This document shows, piece after piece, positions 35,751 through 44,369 of a stretch of DNA of 64,000 bases. Both the position numbers and the translations under genes were made by a program. Under the pieces are notes generated by a model that was not told the DNA's origin, ran no database searches, and saw only the letters and a list, made by a program, of their open reading frames with translations. How positions within the stretch are numbered: position 1 is the stretch's first letter; every line of letters begins with the position of its first letter. This DNA comes from Sneathiella chinensis (GTDB lineage Bacteria > Pseudomonadota > Alphaproteobacteria > Sneathiellales > Sneathiellaceae): the NCBI RefSeq assembly GCF_012720115.1, contig NZ_VNWN01000007.1:62001-126000 (forward strand). Direction: 5' to 3'.

Positions 35751-36476
35751 ATGGAAAATGCAGTTTACATCGGTTTGTCACAACAGGTTGCCCTTCGGCG
35801 CCAGCTGGATATCGTTGCGAACAACCTTGCCAACCAGAACACCACCGGGTTCAAAGGCTCCCAGCCCCTGTTCGAGGAATTTCTGATCAAGGAACAAACT
35901 GCACATACCAAAATGTCCTATGTTCAAGACTTCGGCCTGTATACCGATGTCCGGCAGGGCGTGATCCAGAATACGGGCCGCACGCTGGACGTTGCCATCA
36001 ACGGCGACGGTTACTTCACCATCGAGACAGACGCCGGCCTTCGCTATACCCGGAACGGTAACTTCAAGCTGGACCCGGATGGCAACATTGTCACCACCGC
36101 GGGCGACCTTCTGGTGGATGAGGACGGCCAGCCGATCCAGGTGAACCTTGAATTCAAGGAACTGGAAATCGCCCCGGACGGCACCATCACCACCGCCCCC
36201 GGACAGACCCAGAAACTTGAAATGATCACCTTCGAAAACCAACAGAACCTGAAGGCCGTCGGGAACGGCTATTACAACGCTGGCGACGAGGCGCCCCTGC
36301 CCACACAGGATGCCCGCCTGCTTCAGGGGTCTCTGGAAAAATCAAACGTCAATCCAATTCTGGAAATGACTTCGATGATCGAGGTCATGCGTTCCTATCA
36401 GGCAGCCCAGAAGCTGCTGGATGCGGAGCATGATCTGCAGATGAAAAGTATCGAAGAACTTCCCGCGATTCAGTAA
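35751..36476 (+). CDS. flgF: Flagellar basal-body rod protein FlgF
   Basis: A 241-residue proximal rod protein. The N-terminus carries the rod-protein motif RQLDIVANNLANQNTTGFKG, and the C-terminus SNVNPILEMTSMIEVMRSYQ; both form the coiled coil of rod/hook proteins. There is no signal peptide, since export is by the flagellar type III system. GGGCGGAG precedes the ATG. It leads the flgF-flgG-flgA-flgH operon behind the sigma-54 promoter; flgG follows 15 bases later. Confidence 0.95.
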   Translation: MENAVYIGLSQQVALRRQLDIVANNLANQNTTGFKGSQPLFEEFLIKEQTAHTKMSYVQDFGLYTDVRQGVIQNTGRTLDVAINGDGYFTIETDAGLRYTRNGNFKLDPDGNIVTTAGDLLVDEDGQPIQVNLEFKELEIAPDGTITTAPGQTQKLEMITFENQQNLKAVGNGYYNAGDEAPLPTQDARLLQGSLEKSNVNPILEMTSMIEVMRSYQAAQKLLDAEHDLQMKSIEELPAIQ

Positions 36477-36491
36477 GAGAGGAATGTAATC

Positions 36492-37277
36492 ATGCGTGCA
36501 CTTGGAACAGCAGCAACGGGAATGTTGGCGCAGCAGCTTAATGTTGACGTCATTTCCAACAACATTGCCAACATGACCACCACCGGCTTCAAACGCCAGC
36601 GGGCGGAATTCCAGGACCTTCTCTATCAGGATCTGCGGCGCGCCGGTGCGGCCTCTTCCGATGCGGGAACAGTTGTCCCGTCCGGCATTCAGGTCGGTAT
36701 CGGTGTGAAAACCGCATCCGTCTACCGGATCATGGATCAGGGCGGCATGGAAAATACGGAAAACACCTATGACATGGCCATTCAGGGCGACGGTTTCTTC
36801 CGCGTTCTTCTGCCAAGCGGCGAGGAAGCCTACACCCGCGCCGGCTCCTTTCAGGTCAGCCCCACCGGCGAAATCGTAACGCAGGACGGCTTTACCGTGG
36901 TTCCCTCCATCACCGTTCCGCAGGACGCCATCAGCGTCACCATCAACACCAGCGGCGAGGTTCAGGTCCAGCTTGACGGTCAGGTGAACCTGCAGACCGT
37001 GGGTCAGTTCGATCTGGCCATCTTCTTTAACGAAGCAGGCCTGCAGCCCATGGGCGACAACCTGTTCAAGGAAAGCCCCGCCTCTGGCGCGCCGACAGTG
37101 GGTGTGCCGGGTTCCGTTGGTTTTGGCTCTATCCGGCAAGGGTATCTGGAAACATCGAACGTGAATTCCGTATCCGAGATCACCTCCCTGATCAGCGCCC
37201 AGCGGGCATACGAGATGAACTCCAAGGTCATCACCACCGCTGACGAGATGATGTCCGTCACCAACCAGTTGAAGTAA
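36492..37277 (+). CDS. flgG: Flagellar distal rod protein FlgG
   Basis: A 261-residue distal rod protein. N-terminal motif LNVDVISNNIANMTTTGFKR and C-terminal SNVNSVSEITSLISAQRAYE are diagnostic for FlgG. AGAGGA lies before the ATG. It follows flgF and precedes the P-ring chaperone gene flgA, as in related alphaproteobacteria. Confidence 0.96.
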   Translation: MRALGTAATGMLAQQLNVDVISNNIANMTTTGFKRQRAEFQDLLYQDLRRAGAASSDAGTVVPSGIQVGIGVKTASVYRIMDQGGMENTENTYDMAIQGDGFFRVLLPSGEEAYTRAGSFQVSPTGEIVTQDGFTVVPSITVPQDAISVTINTSGEVQVQLDGQVNLQTVGQFDLAIFFNEAGLQPMGDNLFKESPASGAPTVGVPGSVGFGSIRQGYLETSNVNSVSEITSLISAQRAYEMNSKVITTADEMMSVTNQLK

Positions 37278-37324
37278 CCCCGGTCCGGCGGAATAAAACT
37301 CTCTAGAACAGAAGAGGTCGTGTT

Positions 37325-38278
37325 ATGAAATACATTGCAGCATTCCTTGTCACCCTGATCACCCTGTCGGCAGATTTTGCCGCCGCCAATGTGGTCAACC
37401 TGCGCACCGATATTACAATCGATGGCGACACCGTCACCTTTGGCGATATTTTCGAAGGCGCTGGCGACAAAACGGACTATGTGATTGCCAATGCCCCCGC
37501 ACCGGGGAAAAGCACGACCTTCAAGGCAACCTCTGTGGCATTTGTGGCCCGCAAGCACGGCCTGGACTGGCGCCCGACCCGCCCGATCCAGCGTGTCACG
37601 GTCTCCCGCGCCGGTGTTGCCGTTCCCCAGCAACTGATTGCCGAGGAAATCCGCTTCACCCTGCAGGAAGAACTGGGGACGGACATGTTTGACATGGCCC
37701 TGTCCACACAACACCCGAACATCAACGTATCCCCCAGCGAGGCCACTTCCGTTGCCGTGGAAAGCCTGTCCTACAGCCGTCAGAAGGGGAGCTTTGTCGC
37801 CACGGTTCTGGCCCCGGCCAATGCCGAAACCGGACGCCGGTACAAGATCAGCGGCAATGTCCACGCCCTGATCGAGGTTCCGGTTCTGTCCCGTCACCTG
37901 CCGACCGGCGCCAAAATCACCGAAGCGGACATCACCTACAAGACCATTCGCAAGGACCAGCTTGGCCGGGCCACCGTGGCCGACGCCAGCGTCCTGATCG
38001 GCAAAAGCCCAATCCGCAATATTCGCCCGGACACACCGATCAATATCCGCAACCTTGGGGATCCGGTGACCGTGGAAAAAGGGAAACTGGTTGCGGTGCT
38101 GTTCCGTCAGGGGGGGATTGCCCTCTCCGTCACCGGCCGCACCCTTGAAAATGGCGGCGAAGGCGAGATCATTCGTGTTGAGAATATCGCCAGCCGTAAA
38201 ATCATTCAGGCGGAAGTCATCAACTCACAAGAAGTCCGCATCATCACCGCCCAGCAGCGCCTGGCCAACCTTCAGTAA
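37325..38278 (+). CDS. flgA: Flagellar P-ring assembly chaperone FlgA
   Basis: A 317-residue periplasmic chaperone for P-ring formation by FlgI. A signal peptide (about residues 1-20) ends near FAAA. The C-terminal SAF-like domain is visible as VPVLSRHLPTGAKITEADI followed by IRNIRPDTPINIRNL and a final GEGEIIRVENIASRKIIQA. The protein is longer than the ~220-residue E. coli form because of an extended N-terminal domain, which is usual in alphaproteobacteria. Confidence 0.92.
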   Translation: MKYIAAFLVTLITLSADFAAANVVNLRTDITIDGDTVTFGDIFEGAGDKTDYVIANAPAPGKSTTFKATSVAFVARKHGLDWRPTRPIQRVTVSRAGVAVPQQLIAEEIRFTLQEELGTDMFDMALSTQHPNINVSPSEATSVAVESLSYSRQKGSFVATVLAPANAETGRRYKISGNVHALIEVPVLSRHLPTGAKITEADITYKTIRKDQLGRATVADASVLIGKSPIRNIRPDTPINIRNLGDPVTVEKGKLVAVLFRQGGIALSVTGRTLENGGEGEIIRVENIASRKIIQAEVINSQEVRIITAQQRLANLQ

Positions 38279-38299
38279 TCTCGAAGTGGAGACTGTATC

Positions 38300-39061
38300 A
38301 TGACCCGCACACTGACAAATACACTTGCCAAGGCAACGCTGGTTCTCGGACTGGGGGCCCTGCTGACCGGATGCAACGCTTACAGCCGGATCGCCTCCAT
38401 CGGTTCCGAACCCCCGCTTTCCGGGATTGAAAACCCCATGGCCTCAAAGGATTACCGCCCGGTGGCCCTGCCCATGCCCCGCCCTGAACCCGCCGTTCAG
38501 CAGGCCAACTCCCTGTGGCGGCCCGGCTCCCGCGCCTTTTTCAAGGACCAGCGGGCCAACCAGATCGGCGATATCCTGACCGTGGTTGTGGAAATTTCCG
38601 ACAAGGCCAAGCTCAGCAACACCACCTCCACCTCCCGCTCCGCGTCCGAGGCGGCCTCGGCTGGCAGCCTGTTGGGACTGGAATCCCAGCTCTCGAAAGT
38701 GCTGCCCGAAGCCGTTGATCCCGGCTCCCTTGCCGATCTCGACAGCAGCCACACGGTTTCTGGCAGCGGCGCCGTGGACCGGACCGAAACCATCGAGATG
38801 GAGATCGCCGCCATTGTGATGCAGATTTTGCCGAACGGAAATATGGTCATTTCCGGCCGTCAGGAAGTCCGCGTCAACTTTGAAAGCCGCGACCTTTATG
38901 TGACCGGTGTGGTCCGCCCGGAAGATATTTCCTCTGACAACACCATCAAAAGCTCCAAGATCGCCGAGGCCCGTGTCGCCTATGGCGGGCGCGGTCACCT
39001 GACCGATGTTCAGCAGGCCCGGTATGGCCAGCAGCTTTTCGATATCATCTTCCCGTTCTGA
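38300..39061 (+). CDS. flgH: Flagellar L-ring protein FlgH
   Basis: A 253-residue outer-membrane lipoprotein forming the L ring. The lipobox LTGC places the acylated cysteine at residue 25. Conserved L-ring segments include SLWRPGSRAFFKDQRANQ-type text (GDILTVVV), the Ser/Ala-rich region SEAASAGSLLGLESQ and the GNMVISGRQEVRVN segment. It ends the flgF-flgG-flgA-flgH operon and is followed by a terminator. Confidence 0.95.
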   Translation: MTRTLTNTLAKATLVLGLGALLTGCNAYSRIASIGSEPPLSGIENPMASKDYRPVALPMPRPEPAVQQANSLWRPGSRAFFKDQRANQIGDILTVVVEISDKAKLSNTTSTSRSASEAASAGSLLGLESQLSKVLPEAVDPGSLADLDSSHTVSGSGAVDRTETIEMEIAAIVMQILPNGNMVISGRQEVRVNFESRDLYVTGVVRPEDISSDNTIKSSKIAEARVAYGGRGHLTDVQQARYGQQLFDIIFPF

Positions 39062-39086
39062 TCCTTCGGAACCGGATGAAAAACAG

Positions 39087-39114
39087 GGGCGGTCCATGCG
39101 GGCCGCCCTTTTTT
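39087..39114 (+). terminator. Rho-independent terminator after flgH
   Basis: GGGCGG (39087-39092) pairs with CCGCCC (39103-39108), and six T follow. It separates the flagellar operon from the que genes. Confidence 0.75.
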
Positions 39115-39286
39115 GTTGAACCGCCCCCGGCCCGGCACACGCATAGGGTAAAATGATGCAGAAACACCGTTAAATGTTTGATTTCCGCTACGGTATTGGG
39201 ATATGAAGCCACCCTAATATTGCAGGATCGTTCCCGGTTCAGGACGGCCCCCCGCATTCACGACACAGACAGTAAGGAAGTACCCC

Positions 39287-39997
39287 ATGCCCCCACGACG
39301 CGGCGGCGCCCTCGTCCTTTTTTCAGGCGGTCAGGATTCCGCCACCTGCCTTGCCTGGGCCCTGTCCCGGTTTGACAGGGTGGAAACCGTTGGCTTCGAT
39401 TACGGTCAGCGCCACAAGGTCGAACTGGAGGTTCGCGAGACCTTCCGCAACCGGCTGAAAGACAGCTTCCCCGACTGGCGGGATCGCCTTGGGGACGATC
39501 ACATGCTGGATGCCACGGTGATCAAGCAGATCGGAGCCTCTGCCATGACCGACACAATTGCCATCGAAATGACCGATGCGGGCCTTCCCAATACCTTTGT
39601 GCCGGGGCGCAACCTGCTGTTTTTCACGCTGGCCGGGGCGCTTGCCTATCGGCGGGACCTCAGAACCCTTGTGGGCGGCATGTGCGAAACCGACTATTCC
39701 GGATACCCTGATTGCCGGGATGATACCCTGAAAGCCCAGCAGGTTACCCTGTCCCTTGGGCTGGACCGCAAATGCACCGTGGAAACGCCGCTGATGTGGC
39801 TGGACAAGGCGGCCACTTTTGCCCTTGCCGAAACCCTTGGCGGCGAGACACTGGTACAACTGATCGTGGAGGAAACCCACACCTGTTACCTTGGTGACCG
39901 CACACAGCGGCATGACTGGGGATATGGCTGCGGCACCTGCCCCGCCTGCCAATTGCGGGCCGCTGGCTGGGCTGCCTATCGGAAGTCGCCCCAATGA
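39287..39997 (+). CDS. queC: 7-cyano-7-deazaguanine synthase QueC
   Basis: A 236-residue ATP-dependent enzyme converting 7-carboxy-7-deazaguanine to preQ0. The PP-loop SGGQDS is at residues 13-18, and the C-terminal zinc-binding cysteines appear as [10 protein letters not shown]. Other family segments are VPGRNLLF and DYSGYPDC. It starts a tight four-gene queuosine-precursor cluster and overlaps queE by four bases. Upstream lie 172 bases with no recognised preQ1 riboswitch. Confidence 0.95.
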   Translation: MPPRRGGALVLFSGGQDSATCLAWALSRFDRVETVGFDYGQRHKVELEVRETFRNRLKDSFPDWRDRLGDDHMLDATVIKQIGASAMTDTIAIEMTDAGLPNTFVPGRNLLFFTLAGALAYRRDLRTLVGGMCETDYSGYPDCRDDTLKAQQVTLSLGLDRKCTVETPLMWLDKAATFALAETLGGETLVQLIVEETHTCYLGDRTQRHDWGYGCGTCPACQLRAAGWAAYRKSPQ

Positions 39998-40641
39998 CCT
40001 ACAGCGTGAAAGAAATGTTCCTGACCCTTCAGGGGGAAGGCGCGCAATCCGGCCGCGCCGCCGTTTTCCTGCGCTTTTCCGGCTGCAACCTGTGGACCGG
40101 ACGGGAACAGGACCGCGAAACAGCCGCCTGCCGGTTCTGCGACACCGACTTTGTCGGTACGGATGGTGTGGGCGGCGGTAAGTTCAAAACCGCCGACCTG
40201 TTGGCCGATGCCGTGCTTGAAAAATGGCCGGGCGGCGGCAAGCCGTATGTGGTTTGCACCGGCGGGGAACCCCTGTTGCAACTGGACGCGCCCCTGATCG
40301 ACGCCCTGCACCAGCGGGGGTTTGAGGTCGCCGTGGAAACCAATGGCAGCCTGCCTGTCCCGGACAGCATCGACTGGATCTGTGTTTCACCGAAAGGGGC
40401 AACGCCCCTGAAGCAGACCTTTGGGGACGAATTGAAGCTGGTCTTTCCGCAAGCAGAGCCGGAAGCGGACCCGGAAAGATTTGCCGGACTGGACTTCACC
40501 CATTTTTACCTGCAACCCAAGGATATCCCGTCCCGCCCGGAGCAAGCCCTTGAACATACCCGGATGACAGAGAAATACTGCCTGTCCCATCCGCGGTGGA
40601 AGCTGAGCGTCCAGACCCACAAACTGGTCGGCTTTCCCTGA
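39994..40641 (+). CDS. queE: 7-carboxy-7-deazaguanine synthase QueE
   Basis: A 215-residue radical-SAM enzyme producing 7-carboxy-7-deazaguanine from carboxytetrahydropterin. The cluster site is the QueE variant with a long gap between the first and second cysteines: [19 protein letters not shown]. The SAM glycine motif is CTGGEP. The N-terminal [11 protein letters not shown] segment is typical. It shares an ATGA overlap with queC. Confidence 0.95.
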   Translation: MTYSVKEMFLTLQGEGAQSGRAAVFLRFSGCNLWTGREQDRETAACRFCDTDFVGTDGVGGGKFKTADLLADAVLEKWPGGGKPYVVCTGGEPLLQLDAPLIDALHQRGFEVAVETNGSLPVPDSIDWICVSPKGATPLKQTFGDELKLVFPQAEPEADPERFAGLDFTHFYLQPKDIPSRPEQALEHTRMTEKYCLSHPRWKLSVQTHKLVGFP

Positions 40642-40689
40642 GCACCCCTCCGCCCCAAGTATATTTTAGTAACCGAACCCGTGACCCCT

Positions 40690-41076
40690 ATGAGAATTTT
40701 TCGCGATTTCCACTTCGAGGCAGCCCACCACCTGCCCCATGCCTTTCCCGATGGCCATGTCAATCAGCGCCTGCACGGGCACAGCTTTCGGGTGCGGATC
40801 ACCCTGTCCGGGGCACCGTCACCGGAAACCGGCCTGATCGAGGATCTTGGCCGAATGATGGAAATTGCCGCCGAGGTTCGGGAGCAACTGGACCATCATT
40901 ACCTGAACGATATCGAGGGGCTGGAAAAGCCCACCCTTGAAAACCTTTCCCAATGGATCTGGCGAAAACTGGCCCCGGCCCTTCCCGGTCTGTATCAGGT
41001 GGGTGTCTATCGCGACAGCTGCGGGGAAGGATGTGACTATAACGGTGAATTTGAAACCGAGGATACCAAACCATGA
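40690..41076 (+). CDS. queD: QueD-family 6-carboxytetrahydropterin synthase homologue lacking the usual catalytic cysteine
   Basis: A 128-residue PTPS-fold protein. Zinc-ligand histidines are His13 (EAAHHLPH), His29 and His31 (RLHGHSF), and LDHHYLND carries the catalytic Asp-His pair. In E. coli QueD the catalytic cysteine lies in GHKCGRLHGH; here the same stretch reads [10 protein letters not shown], placing Asn25 where the cysteine belongs. The rest matches QueD well, including the C-terminal [12 protein letters not shown] chose the ATG at 40690 over a GTG at 40681. It sits between queE and queF, which supports the pathway role, but activity is uncertain. Confidence 0.88.
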   Translation: MRIFRDFHFEAAHHLPHAFPDGHVNQRLHGHSFRVRITLSGAPSPETGLIEDLGRMMEIAAEVREQLDHHYLNDIEGLEKPTLENLSQWIWRKLAPALPGLYQVGVYRDSCGEGCDYNGEFETEDTKP

Positions 41077-41534
41077 CTGATTACACGGAATTCCAGACCA
41101 CCCTTGGTCAGGATGTGAAAGCCCCCCAATCCCCGGAAGAGGCCGTTCTTGACGCGGTTCCAAATCCGCAGGCAGGCACCCTTGCGGTTGTCCGCTTTAC
41201 CTGCCCGGAATTCACCTCCATCTGTCCAGTGACCGGCCAGCCCGACTTTGGCCATCTGGTGGTGGACTATATACCCGACCAGAGGCTGGTTGAATCCAAG
41301 TCTCTGAAACTGTTCCTGCAAAGTTTCCGTAACCACGGCGCCTTTCACGAGGATTGCACCATCAATGTGGGCAAGCGCATCGCCGAGGCGACCAAGCCCA
41401 TCTGGCTTCGGATCGGTGGATACTGGTATCCGCGCGGCGGTATTCCCATTGATGTTTTCTGGCAGACAGGCACGCCGCCCGAAGGCGTCTGGCTGCCTGA
41501 TCAGGGCGTTGCCCCCTATCGGGGCCGCGGATAA
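41073..41534 (+). CDS. queF: NADPH-dependent preQ0 reductase QueF
   Basis: A 153-residue unimodular QueF reducing the nitrile of preQ0 to preQ1. The nucleophilic cysteine is Cys51 in [11 protein letters not shown], and the NADPH-binding QueF motif is [18 protein letters not shown]. It overlaps the queD stop by four bases. A bidirectional terminator follows. Together queC, queE, queD and queF make preQ1 for tRNA queuosine; the tgt and queA genes are not in the window. Confidence 0.95.
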   Translation: MTDYTEFQTTLGQDVKAPQSPEEAVLDAVPNPQAGTLAVVRFTCPEFTSICPVTGQPDFGHLVVDYIPDQRLVESKSLKLFLQSFRNHGAFHEDCTINVGKRIAEATKPIWLRIGGYWYPRGGIPIDVFWQTGTPPEGVWLPDQGVAPYRGRG

Positions 41535-41544
41535 AAATCCCCAT

Positions 41545-41575
41545 AAAAAAAGCCGGCGCGTGCCGGCTTTTTTTA
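41545..41575. terminator. Bidirectional terminator between queF and dksA-like gene
   Basis: AGCCGGC (41551-41557) pairs with GCCGGCT (41562-41568), flanked by an A-run on the left and a T-run on the right. It can terminate both convergent genes. Confidence 0.85.
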
Positions 41576-41589
41576 TTCTCTCCCCCGGA

Positions 41590-42006
41590 TCAATCGTCCC
41601 GGTAGATTTTTTCACGCCGTTCATGACGTTCCTGCGCCTCAAGGCTCAGGGTTGCGACCGGCCGGGCTTCCAACCGTTTCAGGGAGATAGGCTCTCCCGT
41701 CTCGTCACAATATCCATAACTGCCTTCATCGATGCGACGCAACGCGGAATCAATCTTGCCAATCAGCTTGCGCTGACGGTCCCGCGTTCTGAGTTCCAGA
41801 GCACGTTCTGATTCAGTGGAGGCACGATCGGCAATGTCTGGCTCCTTGACAGTTTCTTCCTGTAGGTTGGCCAGAGTCTGGTTGGCATCTGCCAGAATAT
41901 CGCTACGCCATTTCAGCAGCTTTTCGCGGAAATATTCCTGCTGCCGAGGGTTCATAAATGGCTCGTCCTCAGACGGGCGATAATCACTTGGAAGTTGAAC
42001 GTTCAT
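41590..42006 (-). CDS. dksA: DksA/TraR-family transcription factor, degenerate zinc motif
   Basis: A 138-residue protein with the DksA layout: coiled-coil N-terminal half (YFREKLLKWRSDILADANQT) and a C-terminal zinc-finger-like region. DksA acts in the RNA polymerase secondary channel with ppGpp. The family pattern of four cysteines is reduced here: GYCDETGEPISLKRLEARPV keeps only the first cysteine, with Thr in the second position and Ser/Ala-Gln replacing the last pair (TLSLEAQERHE). Related non-zinc DksA proteins are known. I chose the ATG at 42006; a reading to 42036 adds 10 residues without family match. dksA-like genes commonly neighbour fliX in this group. Confidence 0.9.
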   Translation of the reverse strand: MNVQLPSDYRPSEDEPFMNPRQQEYFREKLLKWRSDILADANQTLANLQEETVKEPDIADRASTESERALELRTRDRQRKLIGKIDSALRRIDEGSYGYCDETGEPISLKRLEARPVATLSLEAQERHERREKIYRDD

Positions 42007-42204
42007 TAAGCTACTCCGGATAGCACACTTTTTCAACGGGCTGCATTATATGAGTGTGATGGACACTCTGCAACACCCCTATGACAAAAATATAATGAGA
42101 ACCGTAAAATTTTATGAAATTCCCCTCAAATTGTCTCCTGATCAACGCAAACGATTGCTGGAAGGCTTCGTTTCAGGCCTGAACCCATGCCGAAAACAGC
42201 CTGA

Positions 42205-42621
42205 TCAGAATCCAAGTTTTGCAAGCTCAACCGCTGCCCGAACCTCAATATCGCGGACAATTTCCGCCAGCTTCGGGTCGGCCCCGGCCACATCCATTCC
42301 CTCCAGTGCGGATTGCAGCCTTTTCAACCGCTCAACCGGAATGGACCCCAACAGAAGGCCATGCCGGACCTCTTCCAGTCGCGCCAGAAGATCCTGCCCC
42401 AGCATCAGGGCTTTCTTGTTCCCGGTGGTTGAATCGTCCACGCCCTGCAAGGCCATGATCGCATCAATGGATGCAATCGGGGATGCAGAAGCGACATTGC
42501 TGGCTGGAAGGGTGTCCTGTCCGCCCGACGGTATGGAGAATTTCTCACCGGTGCCGGAGGTAGCCTTACCGCTTCGCGACTTCTGGGTTGATCCCAAACG
42601 GCCTGGACCTGAAACTCTCAT
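42205..42621 (-). CDS. fliX: Flagellar assembly regulator FliX
   Basis: A 138-residue protein with an N-terminal MRVSGPGRLG followed by a low-complexity linker, then helical segments ASPIASIDAIMALQGV and ALMLGQDLLARLEEVRHGLL, which are characteristic of FliX. FliX couples completion of early flagellar assembly to FlbD-dependent sigma-54 transcription, so its presence beside sigma-54-like flagellar promoters is coherent. It is divergent from flgI. The ATG at 42621 is preferred; a reading to 42708 adds a 29-residue tail without family match. Confidence 0.87.
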   Translation of the reverse strand: MRVSGPGRLGSTQKSRSGKATSGTGEKFSIPSGGQDTLPASNVASASPIASIDAIMALQGVDDSTTGNKKALMLGQDLLARLEEVRHGLLLGSIPVERLKRLQSALEGMDVAGADPKLAEIVRDIEVRAAVELAKLGF

Positions 42622-42810
42622 GACATATCCCGTAAAGGTTTGTATTTCCATTTGTTTTAGGTTTGTTTGGGCCATTTTGCAAGTTTTTCCCATTTTTGCG
42701 GCGGCCAATCTTGCCCTCTCGCCCGGAAAAATTTGCCCGCGCCCCGCCCTTCCTGCCGCACAGCTTCAGACAAAGCCCAGCAAATTCAACGACTTGCCGA
42801 TGAAAAATCT

Positions 42811-42826
42811 TGGCACACTTTTCGCA
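42811..42826 (+). promoter_or_regulatory. Probable sigma-54 promoter for flgI-flgJ-flgN
   Basis: TGGCACA-N4-TCGCA has the invariant GG and GC at 12-base spacing, with TTGCA altered to TCGCA. Transcription would begin near 42837, leaving a leader of about 53 bases before flgI. This second site parallels the better match before flgF. Confidence 0.65.
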
Positions 42827-42889
42827 TAACCAGTTGCAACAGCGATTTCAGCGCCCCGGCGAATTCCGGGGCCAGAGATGGAATAAGGA

Positions 42890-44053
42890 ATGATGACGTT
42901 GAAAACGGCTCAGAATATTGCAAAGCAATTTACCCTCGTGAAAGCAGCGGCGACGACCCTGCTCGCGCTTGCCCTGTCCGCCACGGTCATGATGCAGGCC
43001 GCGTCTGGCGCATCCCGGGTCAAGGATATCGCCGATTTTGAAGGCATCCGCGAAAATATTCTGGTCGGATACGGACTGGTGGTCGGCCTGAACGGCACCG
43101 GCGACTCCCTCAACAACTCTCCTTTCACGGAACAGAGCCTCGAAGCCATGCTGGAACGGCTGGGCGTTAACACCCGCGATACGGACCTGAAAACCGATAA
43201 CGTGGCCGCTGTTGTGGTCACCGCCACCCTGCCCGCCTTTGCCCGTCAGGGAACCAAGGTTGACGTTACCATCAGTTCCATCGGGGATGCGGAAAGCCTG
43301 CTGGGCGGCACCCTTGTGGTTACCCCGCTGATGGCTGCCGATGGCGAGGTTTACGCGGTTGCCCAAGGCTCCATCACGGTTGCCGGTTTTGCCGCTGGCG
43401 GGGAAGCGGCCTCTATCACCAAGGGGGTCCCGACCGCCGGACGCATCGCCAATGGCGCCATTGTGGAACGGGAACTTGGCTTTGATCTGGCAACCCTGAC
43501 ATCGCTTCGCATTTCCCTTCGCAACCCCGACCTGACCACCTCACGCCGCATTGCCAAGGCCATCAACGACTTTATCGGCAACCGGGTCGCCAAATCGACG
43601 GACCCGTCCACCGTTGTCCTGAACCTGGATGGCAGCAAGCGGGATGACATGGTCGACCTGCTGACAGATATCGAGCAATTGATGGTCGAACCGGACCAGA
43701 TCGCCCGCGTGGTCATTGACGAACAATCCGGCATCATTGTCATCGGCAAGGATGTGAAGGTGGATACCGTTGCCATCGCGCAAGGGAACCTGACCGTTCG
43801 CATTACGGAAACCCCGCAGGTCTCGCAACCTTCCCCGTTTGCCGAGCAGGGACAGACCGTCGTGGTTCCGCGCACCGACATTCAGGTGACCGAGGATGGC
43901 GACAAGAAACTGACCGTCCTGAATTCCGGCGTACGGTTGCAGGAACTGGTGGACGGGCTGAACGCCCTTGGTATCGGCCCCCGCGACATGATTTCCATTC
44001 TTCAGGCCATCAAGGCCGCCGGCGCCCTTCAGGCAGAAATCGAGTTGATGTAA
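42890..44053 (+). CDS. flgI: Flagellar P-ring protein FlgI
   Basis: A 387-residue P-ring subunit. A signal peptide (about residues 1-39, ending near SGA) is followed by SRVKDIADFEGIRENILVGY and GLVVGLNGTGDS, both conserved FlgI segments, with VVVTATLPAFARQGTKVDV further on. It is exported to the periplasm by Sec and polymerises around the rod with help from FlgA. Two adjacent ATGs are available (42890, 42893). The next gene starts within its stop codon. Confidence 0.95.
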   Translation: MMTLKTAQNIAKQFTLVKAAATTLLALALSATVMMQAASGASRVKDIADFEGIRENILVGYGLVVGLNGTGDSLNNSPFTEQSLEAMLERLGVNTRDTDLKTDNVAAVVVTATLPAFARQGTKVDVTISSIGDAESLLGGTLVVTPLMAADGEVYAVAQGSITVAGFAAGGEAASITKGVPTAGRIANGAIVERELGFDLATLTSLRISLRNPDLTTSRRIAKAINDFIGNRVAKSTDPSTVVLNLDGSKRDDMVDLLTDIEQLMVEPDQIARVVIDEQSGIIVIGKDVKVDTVAIAQGNLTVRITETPQVSQPSPFAEQGQTVVVPRTDIQVTEDGDKKLTVLNSGVRLQELVDGLNALGIGPRDMISILQAIKAAGALQAEIELM

Positions 44054-44364
44054 TGAGCAACATTCACAGCACATCCGGCAACTTCCTTGTTCAGAACGCC
44101 TCTGCCCAGGGACAGGCGAAATCCTCCCCCCGGCAGGAGGCCGCAAGCCTTGCCGCACAGGAATTCGAGGCCTTTTTCCTGAGCCAGTTCCTGAACCATA
44201 TGTCCGCCGGGATCGAGACCGACAGCACCTTTGGCGGCGGCGAGTCTGAAAAGATTTTCCGCTCCATGCTGAACGATGAATACGCAAAATCCATGAGCCG
44301 GCAGGGCGGCGTTGGCATTGCCGATGCTGTTTACCGGGAAATTCTGGCCTTGCAGGAGGTATAA
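44053..44364 (+). CDS. flgJ: Rod-binding protein, FlgJ N-terminal-domain only
   Basis: A 103-residue protein matching the rod-binding N-terminal domain of FlgJ (AAQEFEAFFLSQFLNHMS and GGGESEKIFRSMLNDEYAKS). The muramidase domain fused in E. coli FlgJ is absent, as in many alphaproteobacteria, so another enzyme must open the cell wall; the slt product in this window is one candidate, by inference only. It overlaps the flgI stop by one base and precedes the FlgN-like gene. Confidence 0.92.
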   Translation: MSNIHSTSGNFLVQNASAQGQAKSSPRQEAASLAAQEFEAFFLSQFLNHMSAGIETDSTFGGGESEKIFRSMLNDEYAKSMSRQGGVGIADAVYREILALQEV

Positions 44365-44369
44365 GTACA

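Noticed and set aside
39115-39286. preQ1 riboswitch before queC
   Set aside because: The short preQ1 aptamer pattern (C-rich loop and A-rich tail) is not visible.
42660-42720. Sigma-54 promoter facing fliX on the minus strand
   Set aside because: A TGGGAAA and TTGCA pair is present, but the GG-GC spacing is one base short and the -24 element is poor.
42050-42829. 259-codon plus-strand reading over fliX
   Set aside because: Overlaps fliX antisense and has no recognisable protein features.
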